A stretch of DNA of 34,945 bases from Pleurocapsales cyanobacterium LEGE 06147 (GTDB taxonomy: Bacteria; Cyanobacteriota; Cyanobacteriia; Cyanobacteriales; Xenococcaceae), in assembly GCA_015207585.1 (NCBI GenBank), contig JADEWQ010000059.1:1-34945 (forward strand), read 5' to 3'. Shown here piece after piece: positions 33,193 through 34,945 of the stretch (the first letter of the stretch is position 1; each line of letters begins with the position of its first letter). The position numbers and the translations under genes were made by a program. The notes under the pieces are model-generated. The model was not told where the DNA came from. It saw only the letters and a list, made by a program, of their open reading frames with translations, and did no database searches.

Positions 33193-33507
33193 TTAGAGCA
33201 ACGAAACCCTTATCTTATAAGCATTGTAACTAGCTCGTTCCGGTAACGAGAAGGGAATCGCCACCAACACTACTAGCAATTCCTTCTCACAGAAAATTAT
33301 TTTTCTCTCCTGTAAAATATCTATTGAAGTATCTTCAAGATCGATTAGTTTAGGAAAACTAATCCTGACCTGCCAACCAACAATTGTTTGTTCGAGATAG
33401 CGGCCAAACTTAATTAACGGGGGTTCAATATCTGCATCAAGATTGAATTTCGATCTCGCGCGATTTACTAGGCGAGTTATGTTGTTTTTTTCTACAACTG
33501 CATCGTT
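33193..33507 (-). pseudogene. Possible decayed or start-less open frame
   Basis: The minus strand stays open for 104 codons between stops at 33508-33510 and 33193-33195, without any ATG, GTG or TTG near its beginning. The translation looks protein-like (KFGRYLEQTIVGWQVRISF, then DLEDTSIDILQERKIIFC, KELLVVLVAIPFSLPERA). I do not recognise it. It may be a gene that lost its 5' end, or chance. The remaining DNA of the 33004-33606 gap is AT-rich and holds the promoter of the protease gene; nothing else is seen there. Confidence 0.25.
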
Positions 33508-33606
33508 TCAAAGCATATATAATAACTATCGCTAAAATTTAGAACTTTATTGATTTTTGTCTGTAATAATTTTTTATAGAAGATTGCCTTCATCGTTGTC
33601 CCAAAC

Positions 33607-34806
33607 ATGAGTTTATCTTTTAACAAGCTGGGTGTCTACCTAGGAATGTTGGCATTAGGCTGTAGTGCGGGGTTTTGGGGGAGTCGCTACCTGAGCAAGC
33701 AACCAGTAATTGGGGAACAACCTCAGAGCCGTCCGGTTCCAATACCATCTTTTACCCGCCAATTCAATTCAGCAGAAGAGTCAGAAAATGTTAACTTTAT
33801 TGCTCAAGCGGTACAAAAAGTAGGACCTGCGGTTGTCCGTATTGATGCGGCTCGACAAGTAGCCAAAACACCATCAGATACGTTTGACAAACCCTTTTTT
33901 CGCAGGTTTTTTGGTAATGATGCACCCCTCCCGCCAGAAAAGTTTGAACGGGGTACTGGTTCGGGATTTATCATCGGTTCTGATGGTCGCTTAATTACGA
34001 ACGCTCATGTGGTGGAAGGTTCGGATAGAGTCAAAGTGACCCTTGGAGATGGTCAAATTTATGAAGGAAAAGTAGTCGGCACTGATTCTGTTACCGATAT
34101 AGCAGTAGTTAAAATTGAAGCCGTTGACTTACCTACAGTTGCTTTTGGCAAAGCAGAAAATCTCACTCCAGGAGAATGGGCGATCGCTATTGGCAATCCC
34201 CTCGGTTTAGATAATACAGTTACTGTGGGTATTATTAGTGCCCTCGGTCGCTCTAGCACTCAAGTTGGTGTTCCCGACAAACGAGTCAAATTTATTCAAA
34301 CCGATGCAGCAATCAATCCTGGTAACTCTGGGGGACCTCTCCTTAACGCACGAGGAGAAGTGATCGGTATCAATACAGCAATTCGTGCAGATGCTCAAGG
34401 TTTGGGTTTTGCTATTCCTATTGAAACGGCTCAACGTATTGCCAATCAATTATTTACTAAAGGGAAAGCCGAGCATCCTTATCTCGGTATCCACATGGTT
34501 ACTCTAACGCCCCAAGCAAAGGAAGAAATTAATCTCCAAAACGAGCTGAGTTTTAAGATAACAGCAGATAAAGGAGTCTTGGTCGTTCGTGTCGTTCCCC
34601 AATCTCCTGCTGCTAAAGCAGGCTTTCAACCAGGAGATGTGATCGATAAAATTGAAGGTCAGCCAGTAGAAACATCTGTTCAAGTACAGGAACGAGTAGA
34701 AGTCAGTGAAATTGGCGAAGCCTTAGAAGTTGAAGTAAAACGTAGCAGCGAAGTAAAAATTCTTGAAGTACGACCGGGAGCATTTCCTCAAGGCGAGTTC
34801 GAGTAA
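33607..34806 (+). CDS. HtrA/Deg-family serine protease
   Basis: The 399-residue protein is a DegP/HtrA protease. An N-terminal hydrophobic segment (about 8-24) anchors or exports it. The trypsin-like domain has the triad His134 in TNAHVVEG, Asp164 in SVTDIAVVKI and Ser241 in NPGNSGGPL. One PDZ domain follows (about 290-390: GVLVVRVVPQSPAAKAGFQPGDVIDKIEGQ). Cyanobacteria carry three such proteases (HtrA, HhoA, HhoB) with roles in protein quality control under light and heat stress; which one this is cannot be settled by eye. It starts at ATG 33607 and is monocistronic. The 139 bases after it hold nothing recognisable. Confidence 0.95.
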   Translation: MSLSFNKLGVYLGMLALGCSAGFWGSRYLSKQPVIGEQPQSRPVPIPSFTRQFNSAEESENVNFIAQAVQKVGPAVVRIDAARQVAKTPSDTFDKPFFRRFFGNDAPLPPEKFERGTGSGFIIGSDGRLITNAHVVEGSDRVKVTLGDGQIYEGKVVGTDSVTDIAVVKIEAVDLPTVAFGKAENLTPGEWAIAIGNPLGLDNTVTVGIISALGRSSTQVGVPDKRVKFIQTDAAINPGNSGGPLLNARGEVIGINTAIRADAQGLGFAIPIETAQRIANQLFTKGKAEHPYLGIHMVTLTPQAKEEINLQNELSFKITADKGVLVVRVVPQSPAAKAGFQPGDVIDKIEGQPVETSVQVQERVEVSEIGEALEVEVKRSSEVKILEVRPGAFPQGEFE

Positions 34807-34945
34807 GTACTCTTTTACCAAGTCAGTCTCCCACGAGAAAATCTCACAACCAAGGATGAAAATGTGCTACTTTCGCAAATAGTACTCCAAATCGAGGTTG
34901 TGGTTCAGTAGTGCCCTAAAAAGCCTGAAAGTCAGTCTAATCCTG

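Overview
The window is chromosomal DNA of a cyanobacterium. It carries apcD (phycobilisome core), a heme oxygenase of the phycobilin pathway, hemF, dxr, accD, a CrtW-type carotene ketolase and several families almost confined to cyanobacteria (DUF2949, DUF3120). It is dense in the HIP1 octamer GCGATCGC and in cyanobacterial heptamer tandem repeats. By eye the DNA is moderately AT-rich. The genus cannot be fixed from sequence reading alone.

Layout. Positions 1-860 hold a broken tnpB, apparently split by a group II intron whose 5' end lies at position 105, next to a hairpin-rich transposon end. Positions 1059-3686 hold a coiled-coil/J-domain-like protein and mutL. Positions 3887-8493 hold dxr, small cyanobacterial proteins, an orphan DppB-type permease and a DUF3120 membrane protein. 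Positions 8494-11833 are a tetrapyrrole island: a heme oxygenase that reads as the Ho2 (low-oxygen) type, hemF, two palindromes, and a 52-codon remnant that reads as the N-terminus of the aerobic cyclase AcsF/ChlA. Positions 11834-16521 hold a DUF2007-like protein, accD, an orphan sugar-type permease and glgX. Positions 16801-20119 hold a carotenoid pair (crtW plus a GT1 glycosyltransferase), a TspO-like protein and a deleted metallo-beta-lactamase-fold gene. Positions 20226-21019 are a PIN-domain toxin-antitoxin pair. Positions 21187-24560 hold a GCS2-family glutamate ligase divergent from a heme-oxygenase-fold di-iron protein, plus a NPPY-type methyltransferase. Positions 24897-29689 hold a CPA2 antiporter, a CocE/NonD hydrolase and a membrane protein. 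Positions 29790-29910 look like a small structured RNA with its own promoter and U-rich end. Positions 29947-34806 hold apcD, a lipoyl-type transferase, a YbjN protein, a methyltransferase and an HtrA protease.

How it fits together. Most genes are ordinary housekeeping genes in short units. The points that stand out are: (i) the oxygen-related tetrapyrrole island, where an Ho2-like gene sits beside hemF, is bracketed by inverted copies of one repeat and lies near a chlA remnant; (ii) the same family of palindromic repeats found inside three coding regions (mutL, the GCS2 gene and the CocE gene), apparently in frame; (iii) the candidate small RNA upstream of heptamer-repeat DNA; (iv) the GCS2 ligase/di-iron oxygenase pair, which may be a small-molecule pathway. 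All family calls come from motif recognition by eye; no database search was run.
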